Shown in pieces: positions 23,700 to 33,880 of a stretch of 45,377 nucleotides of DNA. The notes below the pieces were generated by a model. It had not been told where the DNA came from. It made no database searches and saw only the letters and a program-made list of their open reading frames with translations. The translations under genes were made by a program, and so were the position numbers. How positions within the stretch are numbered: the first letter of the stretch is position 1; each line of letters opens with the position of its first letter. Origin of the DNA: Oscillospiraceae bacterium (GTDB lineage: Bacteria > Bacillota > Clostridia > Oscillospirales > Ruminococcaceae); the NCBI GenBank assembly GCA_029067895.1, contig JAIEDQ010000195.1:1-45377 (forward strand). The letters run 5' to 3'.

Positions 23700-24827
23700 A
23701 TGAATAATACCATTCAAAACAAAAAAGTCAAGGTCCTTATTGTTGACGACTCGGCAATGTTCCGTGCTTCGGTCATAAAGGGTCTGGAGAGTACGCCCAA
23801 TATCGTTATTGCCGGCGAGGCTGCGGACGCTTTTGAAGCACGCGACAAGATACGCGAGCTTAAACCCGATGTTCTCGTTATGGACGTTGTTATGCCGAAA
23901 ATGGACGGTCTTACGTTCCTGAAACAGCTTATGGAGCAGTACCCGGTGCCCTGTATCATAATGTCGGGTACGGCAAGCGAGGCTTCGGCTCTCGAAGCAG
24001 GTGCGGCGGGATTTCTCAAAAAGCCCCGCGTTCCCTCCGAGTACAAAACGTTCTCCACTATTCTGGGAACGAAGATAATCCTTGCAGCAGGCAAGCCTGT
24101 GCAGAAAACAGCTGCTTCAAAGACTGCGCCTAAAACAGGCGTAGACGGTCTTGTACCCGTTATTAGCTCGACAGGCGCAAAGATAGGCAAGGTCATGCCG
24201 AATATCCCGTCAAGAGACGATATCGCAGGACTTCAGCAGAGAACGCGCGAGGGCTACATCGTTGCTCTCGGAGCTTCCACGGGCGGTACGGACGCGCTGG
24301 AATGCATAATAAAATCTTTCCCCGACACTATGCCCCCCGTGCTGGTGGTACAGCATATGCCTCCCGTATTTACAAAGATGTACAGCGAACGCCTTGACAA
24401 GTGCTGCGCGGTACACGTCAAGGAGGCTCAGGACGGCGACAGGCTCACCGAGGGCGTATGCCTTATCGCGGCGGGCGGTTACCACATGGAGCTGAAAAAG
24501 GACGTAAAAGGCTATTTCGTCAAGTGCTATCAGGGCGAAAAGGTTTCGGGACACTGTCCCTCGGTTGACGTGATGTTCACAAGCGTTGCGGACGTTGCGG
24601 GCAAAAAGGCTATCGGAGCTATCATGACAGGCATGGGCGCGGACGGTGCACAGGGTTTGAAAAAAATGCACGACAAGGGCGCGTACACCATTGGTCAGAA
24701 CAAGGAGACCTGTATTGTTTACGGTATGCCTATGGAGGCTTACAAGCTCGGAGCCTGCTCCGAACAGCAGCCATTGGAAAATATCGGCAAGGCACTTTGC
24801 AGACATCTTACCGACGGCTGGAAATAA
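23700..24827 (+). CDS. cheB: Chemotaxis methylesterase/deamidase CheB
   Basis: This 375-residue enzyme removes methyl groups from chemoreceptors once phosphorylated by CheA. The receiver domain (8-125) has acidic DDS and phosphoacceptor Asp62 in VMDVVMPKMDG. The esterase domain (about 185-370) has Ser193 in LGASTGGTDALE, His219 in VVQHMPP and Asp315 in MTGMGADGAQG, the expected catalytic triad. The linker is of usual length. It follows cheR by 41 bases and ends at a strong terminator; cheY, cheC and cheD are not present in this operon. Confidence 0.95.
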   Translation: MNNTIQNKKVKVLIVDDSAMFRASVIKGLESTPNIVIAGEAADAFEARDKIRELKPDVLVMDVVMPKMDGLTFLKQLMEQYPVPCIIMSGTASEASALEAGAAGFLKKPRVPSEYKTFSTILGTKIILAAGKPVQKTAASKTAPKTGVDGLVPVISSTGAKIGKVMPNIPSRDDIAGLQQRTREGYIVALGASTGGTDALECIIKSFPDTMPPVLVVQHMPPVFTKMYSERLDKCCAVHVKEAQDGDRLTEGVCLIAAGGYHMELKKDVKGYFVKCYQGEKVSGHCPSVDVMFTSVADVAGKKAIGAIMTGMGADGAQGLKKMHDKGAYTIGQNKETCIVYGMPMEAYKLGACSEQQPLENIGKALCRHLTDGWK

Positions 24828-24841
24828 TGTTAGATATAATT

Positions 24842-24875
24842 AAAAGCAAGAGATTTCGGTCTCTTGCTTTTTTTG
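24842..24875 (+). terminator. Terminator of the chemotaxis operon
   Basis: AAAAGCAAGAGA (24842-24853) pairs perfectly with TCTCTTGCTTTT (24860-24871), continuing into a run of T. Confidence 0.92.
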
Positions 24876-24899
24876 CGTAAAGTGCAAATTAAAATAAAA

Positions 24900-24927
24900 A
24901 GAGGCAGGAGCCGAAACTCTTGCCTCT
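24900..24927 (-). terminator. Terminator of groS-groL
   Basis: On the minus strand AGAGGCAAGAG and CTCCTGCCTCT pair with one mismatch and run into TTTTTATTTT, 20 bases after the groL stop. Confidence 0.85.
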
Positions 24928-24946
24928 TGCTTTTTATTCTGTTATA

Positions 24947-26584
<1,638 letters not shown>

Positions 26585-26609
26585 TCAAATACAAATAGTA
26601 TAAATCGTA

Positions 26610-26909
<300 letters not shown>

Positions 26910-27013
26910 TCAGTATATAAAATATAGTTTTAAACAAATCGTAGAAAATCCGATACCATTTGGAACGCTTTCCGCTGAAAAAATCAAGCTTTAGCACTTC
27001 GGACTTCCATGTG

Positions 27014-27045
27014 TTAGCACTCATTCTTTTTGAGTGCTAATTATA
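27014..27045 (-). promoter_or_regulatory. CIRCE operator (HrcA) and promoter of groS-groL
   Basis: TTAGCACTC (27014-27022), nine bases, then GAGTGCTAA (27032-27040) is a perfect CIRCE element, the HrcA repressor site. The minus-strand -10 box TATAAT (complement of 27040-27045) overlaps its edge by one base. The -35 region is weak. From 27046 to 27356 the DNA is AT-rich and holds no supported gene. Confidence 0.95.
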
Positions 27046-27356
27046 TTTTAGCAGTATTTCCGCAGAAATCAAGTCTTTTCATAAGATTTTTATATATTTC
27101 GGCGTATTGAACAAAAACAGGCAAACAATTTTACCGAATTTGTCAATTTCCATAACAAAAATTACAGTCAGTCAAGCGGACATTGGTAATGCCAAAAAGA
27201 AACATATTTGCCCCGAAAAGAGGTGCAGGCTTGTTCGGACTGCCCTAAAAATGAATTTTTTATTTGCATTTTATAATTATAAAAACAATATTTTGTTAAA
27301 TTTACAATCTGTACATATATAGGACATCAAAAATTTATATGTTGTATGGCTTGTTT

Positions 27357-27365
27357 TGGTATAAT
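27357..27365 (+). promoter_or_regulatory. Extended -10 promoter of the two-component/HtrA genes
   Basis: TGGTATAAT is a perfect extended -10 element (TGnTATAAT). A -35-like TTATAT is 19 bases upstream. The transcript would carry a leader of about 225 bases. Confidence 0.6.
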
Positions 27366-27389
27366 TAATTTGTCTAATTATTTAAAAGT

Positions 27390-27514
27390 ACAGCGTCGCA
27401 AGTCCATATGTATGACCGTTTTACCGATAGGAAAACCGTACTTCTCTTTCGATGTTTTGCATGGGTTCTCATTCGCAGTCCCGAAAACAAAACACGCTGT
27501 CCGAGCTTTTCGGG
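27390..27514 (+). promoter_or_regulatory. Structured 5' leader with a predicted three-way junction
   Basis: ACAGCG (27390-27395) can pair with CGCTGT (27495-27500), enclosing a CGTTTT/AAAACCG hairpin (about 27414-27438) and a TGTTTTG/CAAAACA helix (27453-27459, 27488-27494). An alternative 8-bp helix CCCGAAAA/TTTTCGGG (27480-27487, 27507-27514) would compete with the last of these. The switch-like layout lies between the promoter and the response regulator start. No known riboswitch family was recognised. Confidence 0.4.
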
Positions 27515-27596
27515 CATATGAATAACGGTGTACGGCGGCGGCAGATTGTCAGACATCAGCAGTAATCGTATACGGCATTTGAAAGGATGGTCTAAT

Positions 27597-28301
27597 ATGT
27601 CATTGGGAAAAGTTTTGGTCGTTGACGACGATAATAATATCTGCGAGCTGCTTAAGCTCTATCTTGAAAAGGAGGGCTACGGCGTTATCACCGCTCATGA
27701 CGGTGACGAGGCTGTGGTCAAGTTCAACGCGCTCAAGCCCGACGTGGTGCTCCTGGATATCATGCTGCCCGAACTGGACGGCTGGCAGGTGTGCCGCGAA
27801 ATAAGAAAGAAATCAAACGTGCCCATAATCATGATAACCGCCAAGAGCGAGACCTTTGACAAGGTTCTCGGTCTGGAGCTGGGCGCGGACGACTATATCG
27901 TAAAGCCCTTCGATACAAAGGAGGTCATCGCCAGAATCAAGGCGGTATCCCGCCGTATCGGTCAGTCAAGCACCGAGTCGGAGGTCAAGGAAGTCCGCTA
28001 CGACAAGCTGGTTGTGAACATGACCCGCTACGAGCTGCGCGTTGACGGAAAGGTAATGGATACTCCACCCAAGGAGCTGGAGCTGCTCTTCTATCTGGCT
28101 TCAAATCCCAACAGGGTATATACCCGCGATCAGCTTCTCGACGAGGTATGGGGCTTCGAGTACTACGGCGACTCCAGAACTATCGACGTACACATAAAGC
28201 GTCTGCGCGAAAAGCTTGAGGGAGTTTCCGACAAGTGGGCTCTCAAGACTGTATGGGGCGTAGGCTACAAGTTTGAGGCGGAAGAGGACGCAAATGCGTA
28301 A
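27597..28301 (+). CDS. OmpR/PhoB-family response regulator
   Basis: This 234-residue regulator has a receiver domain (about 5-120: acidic VVDDDN, phosphoacceptor Asp54 in VLLDIMLPELDG, MITAK and DDYIVKPFD) and a C-terminal winged helix (about 135-230: PPKELELLFYLASNPNRVYT, SRTIDVHIKRLREKL, VWGVGYKFE). It should be phosphorylated by the kinase encoded next and bind DNA near target promoters. ATG 27597 has AAAGGA upstream. It overlaps the kinase gene by 8 bases. The adjacent HtrA protease gene suggests a CssRS-like envelope stress response, by inference. Confidence 0.95.
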   Translation: MSLGKVLVVDDDNNICELLKLYLEKEGYGVITAHDGDEAVVKFNALKPDVVLLDIMLPELDGWQVCREIRKKSNVPIIMITAKSETFDKVLGLELGADDYIVKPFDTKEVIARIKAVSRRIGQSSTESEVKEVRYDKLVVNMTRYELRVDGKVMDTPPKELELLFYLASNPNRVYTRDQLLDEVWGFEYYGDSRTIDVHIKRLREKLEGVSDKWALKTVWGVGYKFEAEEDANA

Positions 28302-29715
28302 AAGTATTTTTACCGATTTTTTCTATCTGTGTGTTGCGGTGTTTATATCGGCGGTGATCTGCATAGGCACAGTCCTGCTGCTGGTGTCGGAGGAGCATTA
28401 TAAATCAAACAGATTTAACTATCTTTCGGTAAAATCGGAAATGATCATCAATACCGTGCGCGGGTCTATCGCGGAAAACGGCGGTCTCGATAAGGCAAAG
28501 CTGTCGGAGGCTCTTGCGCCGCTGTCCGATACTCTCGATACGGATATTACACTGACTGATCCAGACGGCGTTGCTTTGGTATGCTCCGAGGCATCGCCGT
28601 GTTCTCATACTGATAAGAAAATCAATCCGCAGGCAATAAGCCGTATTACAGAGGACGGTGCGTCCGAGCTGAGCAATTTCAACGGCTACTATGAGGACAG
28701 CAGCTTTGTTTTTACGCGAAAAATAAATATTGATGGAGAGCCTTATATTATCCTTATAAAGCTTAGGTCGAATACGCTTACGGGACATATGCTCTCGCTT
28801 GTGGCGGCGCTGCTTATTTCATCGGCGCTGATACTTTCGGTGGCGTTTGCAATAGTATATACCGCGTCAAGACGGCTGCTTTCCCCGATACGGGAGATGA
28901 CAATGGCGGCGCAGCGTTTCGGAGAGGGAGACTTCTCGGAAAAGCTCTATGTGACGGACGATAACGAGCTGGGATACCTTGCCACTAAGCTTAACGACAT
29001 GGCAAACTCTCTGGAGCAGCTTGAGGAAACAAGAAAGAGCTTTATCTCCAACGTTTCCCACGAGCTTAAAACGCCTATGACAACTATCGGCGGCTTTGTG
29101 GACGGCATACTGGACGGCACTATCCCCGAAAGTCAGCACAGGCACTACATGAAAATAGTTTCGGCGGAGGTCGGCAGACTGTCTCGTCTTGTCAGGTCAA
29201 TGCTGAATATATCCAAATACGAGGCAGGGGAGCTGAAGCTTTCCACCGAGGACTTCGATATCCTGCCGATAATCTTGCAGACTCTCACAAGCTTTGAAAA
29301 AACCATTGACGAAAAAAATATTGATATACAAATAACTGACGCGGACGGCTGCCGCATAAACGCCGACCCCGACCTTACGGGTCAGGTCATTTATAACCTT
29401 ATCGAAAACGCCGTTAAATTCGTGAACAAGGGCGGGTACATAAGGTTTTCGTTCGGCGTGGACGGCGATATGTGCAGCGTTTCAATCAGAAACAGCGGCG
29501 AGGGTCTGAAAAAGCAGGAGATATCAAGGGTTTTCGACCGCTTCTACAAGACCGACGAGTCCCGCGGCATCGACCCGGGAGGAGTGGGTCTGGGGCTTTC
29601 CATCGTAAGCTCCATCATCAAGCTTCACAACGGAAAGATCGTGGTTTCAAGCGAGCCCGATCAGTACACCGAATTTACGTTCAGTCTCAGGAAATCCGAC
29701 ACTGACCGCAGATAA
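28294..29715 (+). CDS. Membrane sensor histidine kinase with HAMP domain
   Basis: This 473-residue kinase has two membrane spans (about 8-31 and 166-189) flanking an outside sensor domain of about 135 residues, then HAMP (190-243), the phosphoacceptor His256 in SFISNVSHELKTPMTTIGG, and an ATPase domain with NLIENAVKF, FDRFYKTDESR and GVGLGLSIVSSI. The ATG at 28294 lies inside the end of the regulator gene with GAGGA 5 bases upstream; an earlier TTG is not supported. The sensor domain contains two cysteines (C98, C103), but the signal is unknown. Confidence 0.93.
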   Translation: MRKSIFTDFFYLCVAVFISAVICIGTVLLLVSEEHYKSNRFNYLSVKSEMIINTVRGSIAENGGLDKAKLSEALAPLSDTLDTDITLTDPDGVALVCSEASPCSHTDKKINPQAISRITEDGASELSNFNGYYEDSSFVFTRKINIDGEPYIILIKLRSNTLTGHMLSLVAALLISSALILSVAFAIVYTASRRLLSPIREMTMAAQRFGEGDFSEKLYVTDDNELGYLATKLNDMANSLEQLEETRKSFISNVSHELKTPMTTIGGFVDGILDGTIPESQHRHYMKIVSAEVGRLSRLVRSMLNISKYEAGELKLSTEDFDILPIILQTLTSFEKTIDEKNIDIQITDADGCRINADPDLTGQVIYNLIENAVKFVNKGGYIRFSFGVDGDMCSVSIRNSGEGLKKQEISRVFDRFYKTDESRGIDPGGVGLGLSIVSSIIKLHNGKIVVSSEPDQYTEFTFSLRKSDTDRR

Positions 29716-29733
29716 ACATTTTACGGAGGTTTT

Positions 29734-31518
29734 ATGGATAACAATTTTGACGAAAACATGACCGCTGCACAGACGCCGCAAAACGGAAACGGCGCAGATG
29801 CCGAACCGTCTGATACCGCAGCTGACGCGGAAAATAATATTCCCGAACAGCCTGACGATTTCGGCAGACAGGTGCGGGAATTGCAGGATACGGTAACGGA
29901 CAGTTCAATTGCGGAGACCGATAGGGGCGCGCAGTTCGTCCAAAGGGAACAGCCTGTTCCGTTGGCGGAGAATCCGTTTTCGGAGCAGCAGGTACAGCAA
30001 ACTCAACAGGTACAGCAAGTACAGCAGGCGCAGCAGATGCAGCCTCCTCCGATGGGACAGTACGGTCAGTTTCAGCCGCAGGATATGCAGCAGCCTCAGC
30101 AGTTTCAGCAGCCCAATCAGCAGAGCTTTGGAGGTTCGCCGCAGGGCTACGGTATGAATTATCAGCCTCAGTTCGGTCAGCCTGCACAGGGAGGACAGTT
30201 CGGTCAGCCCGTACAGCCTGCACAGTTTGGTCAGGGGGGATATCCCCAGCCCAATCAGACCATGCAGAACGTACAGCCGAAAAAGAAGCGTTTTTCGGGC
30301 GGCTGCCTGTGGAGCCTTATCGGAGCTGTAATAATCATGTTCGGAGCGGTGGTGTTCTTCGCGGTGAAGATCGCGTCGGCTGCCGAAACGAAAAGCGTTC
30401 CAGAAAGCGATAATGTGAGCAAGTACGACGATCTTGCCGAGACACAAAAGGCGGAGCACGTTGTTATAAACATTCCCACGGCGGATAAGCCGAAGCTTGA
30501 CGACGCCGACTATGCCGACAGGGACACGGGACTCCTCACCTCGGTGGGAGTTGCAAAGGCAATTCTTCCGTCGCAGGTGAAGATAAAGGTTTTTGATGAA
30601 ATTCCCTACGCGCCGATCTCGTCGGGTTCGGGAATAATCCTTACCGAGGACGGCTACATTCTCACAAATGCCCACGTTGTGGACGGCGCAAAAAAGCTTT
30701 CCGTGGCGTTTTACGGCGACAGCGAGAGCGAAGCGGTGGTTGTGGGCGTTGACAAAAAAAGCGATCTTGCGGTAATAAAGGTAGACAAGACGGGGCTTTC
30801 CCCCGCGCAGATAGGTACGTCCTCAAACCTTGAGATAGGCGAGGAGGTCGCTCTTGCGGGCGCGGGCGGCGGCTTTGAAAATACCGTCACCTACGGTCAC
30901 GTTACGGGTCTGGGACGTGAGATAGACACCGACTACATCAGCAGCTCCACCATAAGCTGTATCCAGTCGGACGCGGCTCTCAACCCCGGAAATTCGGGCG
31001 GCGCGCTTGTCAATATGTACGGACAGGTGGTCGGCGTTGCGGTTGCGCTGATGAACCACGAGACCTATGAAAATATCGGCTTCTGCATTGCGATAGACGA
31101 CGCAGTACCCATTGCGGAGGAGCTTATCGCCTACGGATACGTTTCCACGCGGACAAGGGTGGGCATAACCTATATGGCTATCGGAGACGCTGCTGCAAAC
31201 GGCTACGGCATACCCGCGGGGCTTTGCGTAATGGAGATCGATCCTCGCAGCGGAGCGATCTATGCGGGTCTGAAGCCCTATGACGTGATAACTCACATAG
31301 ACGGTCAGCGGGTGTTCGGAGCAAGCGAGATCGCCGACGTTTTAGCGGATAAAGTCCCCGGGGACGTTATCACCATCTCGGTGTTCCGCAAGGAAGTAAC
31401 TGGAGAAACGGATATTTTTGAGACGGATCTGGAGCTTACCGCGGACACGTCGTCCATATCGGGATACAGCGCCGGCGGCGAGACCGAGGACTTCTTCGGC
31501 AGGGATATTATCAAGTAA
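29734..31518 (+). CDS. Membrane-anchored HtrA/DegP-like serine protease with PDZ domain
   Basis: This 594-residue protein has a long cytoplasmic N-terminus (1-190) very rich in Gln, Pro and Gly, one membrane span (about 191-212), a trypsin-fold protease domain with catalytic His314 (ILTNAHVVDG), Asp344 (KKSDLAVIKV) and Ser421 (NPGNSGGALVN), and a PDZ domain (about 480-575, with GLKPYDVITHIDGQRVFGAS). Such proteases degrade or process misfolded proteins outside the membrane. It lies 18 bases after the kinase gene, in the same transcription unit, and ends before a terminator. The Gln-rich tract (about 85-165) is a low-complexity region of unknown role. Confidence 0.94.
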   Translation: MDNNFDENMTAAQTPQNGNGADAEPSDTAADAENNIPEQPDDFGRQVRELQDTVTDSSIAETDRGAQFVQREQPVPLAENPFSEQQVQQTQQVQQVQQAQQMQPPPMGQYGQFQPQDMQQPQQFQQPNQQSFGGSPQGYGMNYQPQFGQPAQGGQFGQPVQPAQFGQGGYPQPNQTMQNVQPKKKRFSGGCLWSLIGAVIIMFGAVVFFAVKIASAAETKSVPESDNVSKYDDLAETQKAEHVVINIPTADKPKLDDADYADRDTGLLTSVGVAKAILPSQVKIKVFDEIPYAPISSGSGIILTEDGYILTNAHVVDGAKKLSVAFYGDSESEAVVVGVDKKSDLAVIKVDKTGLSPAQIGTSSNLEIGEEVALAGAGGGFENTVTYGHVTGLGREIDTDYISSSTISCIQSDAALNPGNSGGALVNMYGQVVGVAVALMNHETYENIGFCIAIDDAVPIAEELIAYGYVSTRTRVGITYMAIGDAAANGYGIPAGLCVMEIDPRSGAIYAGLKPYDVITHIDGQRVFGASEIADVLADKVPGDVITISVFRKEVTGETDIFETDLELTADTSSISGYSAGGETEDFFGRDIIK

Positions 31519-31524
31519 ATATTA

Positions 31525-31568
31525 AGCGGCGGATATTTTCGTGTACTTCGGAAATGTCCGCTTTTTTT
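31525..31568 (+). terminator. Terminator after the HtrA gene
   Basis: AGCGG (31525-31529) pairs with CCGCT (31558-31562), and after a 3-base bulge ATATTTTC pairs with GGAAATGT; seven T follow. It separates the kinase/HtrA unit from the sigma/serpin pair. Confidence 0.75.
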
Positions 31569-31595
31569 GAAAATAAAAATTTTTTCGGAAGTATG

Positions 31596-31624
31596 CAACG
31601 TCTGCGGAAAAAATGCGGTATTAT
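31596..31624 (+). promoter_or_regulatory. Candidate ECF-type promoter of the sigma-serpin pair
   Basis: CAACGT (31596-31601), an AAC-containing -35 of the type used by ECF sigma factors, is followed after 17 bases by TATTAT (31619-31624), preceded by CGG. It could be autoregulated or read by sigma-A. Confidence 0.4.
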
Positions 31625-31702
31625 ATATGAGTAAGGATTTTTCGGAACGGCTTTATTGTCCCCGAAATTCCTGCTTCTGACAGGACAAAAGGAGGGAACA
31701 AA

Positions 31703-32263
31703 GTGGAGGACAAGCAAATCATAGATCTGTTTCTGAACCGTGACGAAAACGCGGTCAGGCAGACGGAGCTGAAGTATTCGGGGTATCTGCTGACGATCGC
31801 GCTGAATATTCTGGGGAACAGAGAGGACAGCGGCGAATGCGTCAACGACACATATTTCAAGGCGTGGAACTCGATACCGCCCCATTTGCCCGAACGTCTG
31901 CGGTACTATCTGGGAAAGATAACGAGGGAGCTTTCCATTGACCGTCTGCGTAAGAAACTAAGCGCAAAGCGTGGCGGTACGGAATACGAGCTGTCTCTTG
32001 ACGAGCTGGAGGAGTGCGTACCGCAAAACGGTACTCCCGAAGAGTCGGCGGAAATTTCCCTGCTTGCGGAGACCATAGGCGTGTATCTGCGGGATTGCAG
32101 CGGGGAAATGCGGAACGTTTTCATGCTTCGGTATTATTTCTGCGACAGTATCAAAGCAATTTCCGACGTTTGCGGAATGAGCGAGTCAAAGGTGAAAAGT
32201 ATGCTTTACCGCGCCCGCGAGGGACTGCGGAAGCATTTGGAAAAGGAGGGTTTTTCGGTATGA
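31703..32263 (+). CDS. ECF-type RNA polymerase sigma factor coupled to a membrane serpin
   Basis: This 186-residue protein has sigma region 2 (EDSGECVNDTYFKAWNSIPP and ITRELSIDRLRKK, about 41-85) and region 4 (MRNVFMLRYYFCDSIKAISD and CGMSESKVKSMLYRAREGLR). It is a paralogue of the factor at 14942-15502, with the same length and matching C-terminal (R/K)xHLEKEGF. The start is GTG at 31703 with AGGAGGG upstream. Its stop overlaps the start of the serpin gene as ATGA, so the two proteins are made together, as for sigma/anti-sigma pairs. Confidence 0.9.
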   Translation: MEDKQIIDLFLNRDENAVRQTELKYSGYLLTIALNILGNREDSGECVNDTYFKAWNSIPPHLPERLRYYLGKITRELSIDRLRKKLSAKRGGTEYELSLDELEECVPQNGTPEESAEISLLAETIGVYLRDCSGEMRNVFMLRYYFCDSIKAISDVCGMSESKVKSMLYRAREGLRKHLEKEGFSV

Positions 32264-33837
32264 GAAGGTCAGAAAAAATAAGCGACGCGATAGGTCAGGT
32301 GGACGAGGAGATCGTTGCCGAAGCCGAGGAAATAAGGCTGAACGGAAATGGAAAAAACACTTCCGCAAATACACGGCTCGGAAAAAAAGTCTGGATACCC
32401 ACAATTACTGCGGCGGCTTGCGCGGCTGTGATTTGCGGCGCGCTGGTTCTCGGCGGCGGAGACAGCGGGGACATTTCAACAGACGGTTCGGAAACGTCGT
32501 CTCTCGGTACGCTTGAGGAAATGACAACAGGTGACGGCGGAGACCTGTTCGCTCATGTGGAAACACTTGCGGAAGCCGAGTACCCTGTAATGGCGAAATA
32601 TCCCAACGAAGATGACTGCTTCGACGAGAACGGCATCTGGCAGGACGAGCTTGCCGCCCTGTACTATTACCCTTGGGAGGAGCAGGGTGTAGAGCGCAGA
32701 CAGGCGGGAAGTCTGCTTGTTTATGACAGCCTTACGGGCTTTGTAATGTCAACGTCAAATGAGTTCCTGACGGGTTCGGACGGGGAAAACCGCGTGTACT
32801 CTCCGGGAAGCACCTATATGGCTCTTGCCATGCTTGCGGAGACCACCGACGGAAACAGCCTCTATCAGATACTTGAACTGCTTGGAGCGGACAGCATAGA
32901 AGCCCTGCGGGAGCAAGCGGAAAATATGTGGAAAGCAAACTACCGAAACGACGGCGCGACCACCTCGATACTTGCAAATTCTCTGTGGTTAAACGAGGAC
33001 GTGAACTTTAACAGCGAAACAGTCAACAGGCTTGCGGACAGTTACCGCGCTTCGTCCTACCGCGGGGATATGTCCTCGGAGGAAATGACCGCCGCTTTGC
33101 AGGACTGGCTCAACGAGCAGACAGGAGGGCTTCTTGGCGACAGCGTTAAGAACGTAAAGCTTGACCCCGAAACGGTGATGTCCCTTTGCTCAACGGTTTA
33201 TTTCCGCGCGAAGTGGGACTATCAGTTCTCGGCGGCAAACAACGACTATAAGACGTTCCACAGTCCCGACGGGGATATCGAAGCCGAGTTCATGAACAAC
33301 ACCAACGATTACGGACCCTACTACTGGGGCAAGGATTACGGCGCGGTATATCTTGCGTTTGCGGACGGCGGCGGTATGTGGCTGATACTTCCCGACGAGG
33401 ACAAGACCGTTGACGACGTACTTGCTTCGAGGGAGTATCTGGACATGGTAAATACGGGCTACGGCTGGGAAAAATCGAAGTCGATAATTGTGCATTATTC
33501 CGTTCCCAAGTTTGACGTGGCTTCGGAGATAGAGCTTGCGGAGGGTCTGAAACGGCTGGGGATAACGGACGTTTTTGATTCCACACTGTCGGATTTTACA
33601 CCGCTTACAGATGATATGGACGGAATTTTCGTCTCGGACGCAAAGCACGCCGCCCGCGTTCAGATAGACGAGGAGGGCTGTACTGCCGCGGCATTTACTC
33701 AGATGTTAGAAGCAGGAGCCGCGCTCCCCCCCGAGGACGAAATTTACTTCACGCTTGACAGACCGTTCGTATTTGTGATAGAGAGCGACACAGATCAGCC
33801 GCTGTTTATCGGCACGGTTTATAATCCTATACAATAA
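32260..33837 (+). CDS. Membrane-anchored serpin with anti-sigma-like N-terminus
   Basis: This 525-residue protein joins a cytoplasmic segment (1-41, with ISDAIGQVDEEIVAEAEEIR as in other ECF-coupled proteins here), one membrane span (about 42-65), an acidic linker, and an outside serpin domain (about 145-525). Serpin marks include VYSPGSTYMALAMLAE, ILANSLWLNEDV, LCSTVYFRAKWDYQF, YSVPKFDVASEIEL, and the C-terminal DRPFVFVIESDTDQPLFIGT. The reactive loop hinge is inhibitory in type: EEGCTAAAFT (471-480), small residues at P12-P10. Counting 17 residues places P1-P1' at Ala487-Ala488, suggesting elastase- or subtilisin-like targets. The start overlaps the sigma stop by 4 bases after AAAAGGAGG. 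Serpin identity is confident; a role as anti-sigma sensor is inference. Confidence 0.88.
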   Translation: MRRSEKISDAIGQVDEEIVAEAEEIRLNGNGKNTSANTRLGKKVWIPTITAAACAAVICGALVLGGGDSGDISTDGSETSSLGTLEEMTTGDGGDLFAHVETLAEAEYPVMAKYPNEDDCFDENGIWQDELAALYYYPWEEQGVERRQAGSLLVYDSLTGFVMSTSNEFLTGSDGENRVYSPGSTYMALAMLAETTDGNSLYQILELLGADSIEALREQAENMWKANYRNDGATTSILANSLWLNEDVNFNSETVNRLADSYRASSYRGDMSSEEMTAALQDWLNEQTGGLLGDSVKNVKLDPETVMSLCSTVYFRAKWDYQFSAANNDYKTFHSPDGDIEAEFMNNTNDYGPYYWGKDYGAVYLAFADGGGMWLILPDEDKTVDDVLASREYLDMVNTGYGWEKSKSIIVHYSVPKFDVASEIELAEGLKRLGITDVFDSTLSDFTPLTDDMDGIFVSDAKHAARVQIDEEGCTAAAFTQMLEAGAALPPEDEIYFTLDRPFVFVIESDTDQPLFIGTVYNPIQ

Positions 33838-33838
33838 A

Positions 33839-33880
33839 AATACTGCACGTAGAAATATTTAGTTTTCTACGTGCAGTATT
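33839..33880. terminator. Bidirectional terminator between serpin and CYTH genes
   Basis: A 17-bp perfect stem (33839-33855 with 33864-33880) is flanked by A and T runs on both sides; it ends both convergent transcripts. Confidence 0.93.

Noticed and set aside
27107-27322. 71-codon plus-strand frame between groS and the response regulator
   Set aside because: AT-rich region, no ribosome site, no recognisable domain.
27374-27556. 60-codon minus-strand frame in the response regulator leader
   Set aside because: Overlaps a structured leader; no ribosome site or family pattern.
29990-30030. CRISPR-like or tandem DNA repeat
   Set aside because: The repeated CAG/CAGGTA triplets encode the Gln-rich tail of HtrA in frame; no spacer structure is present.
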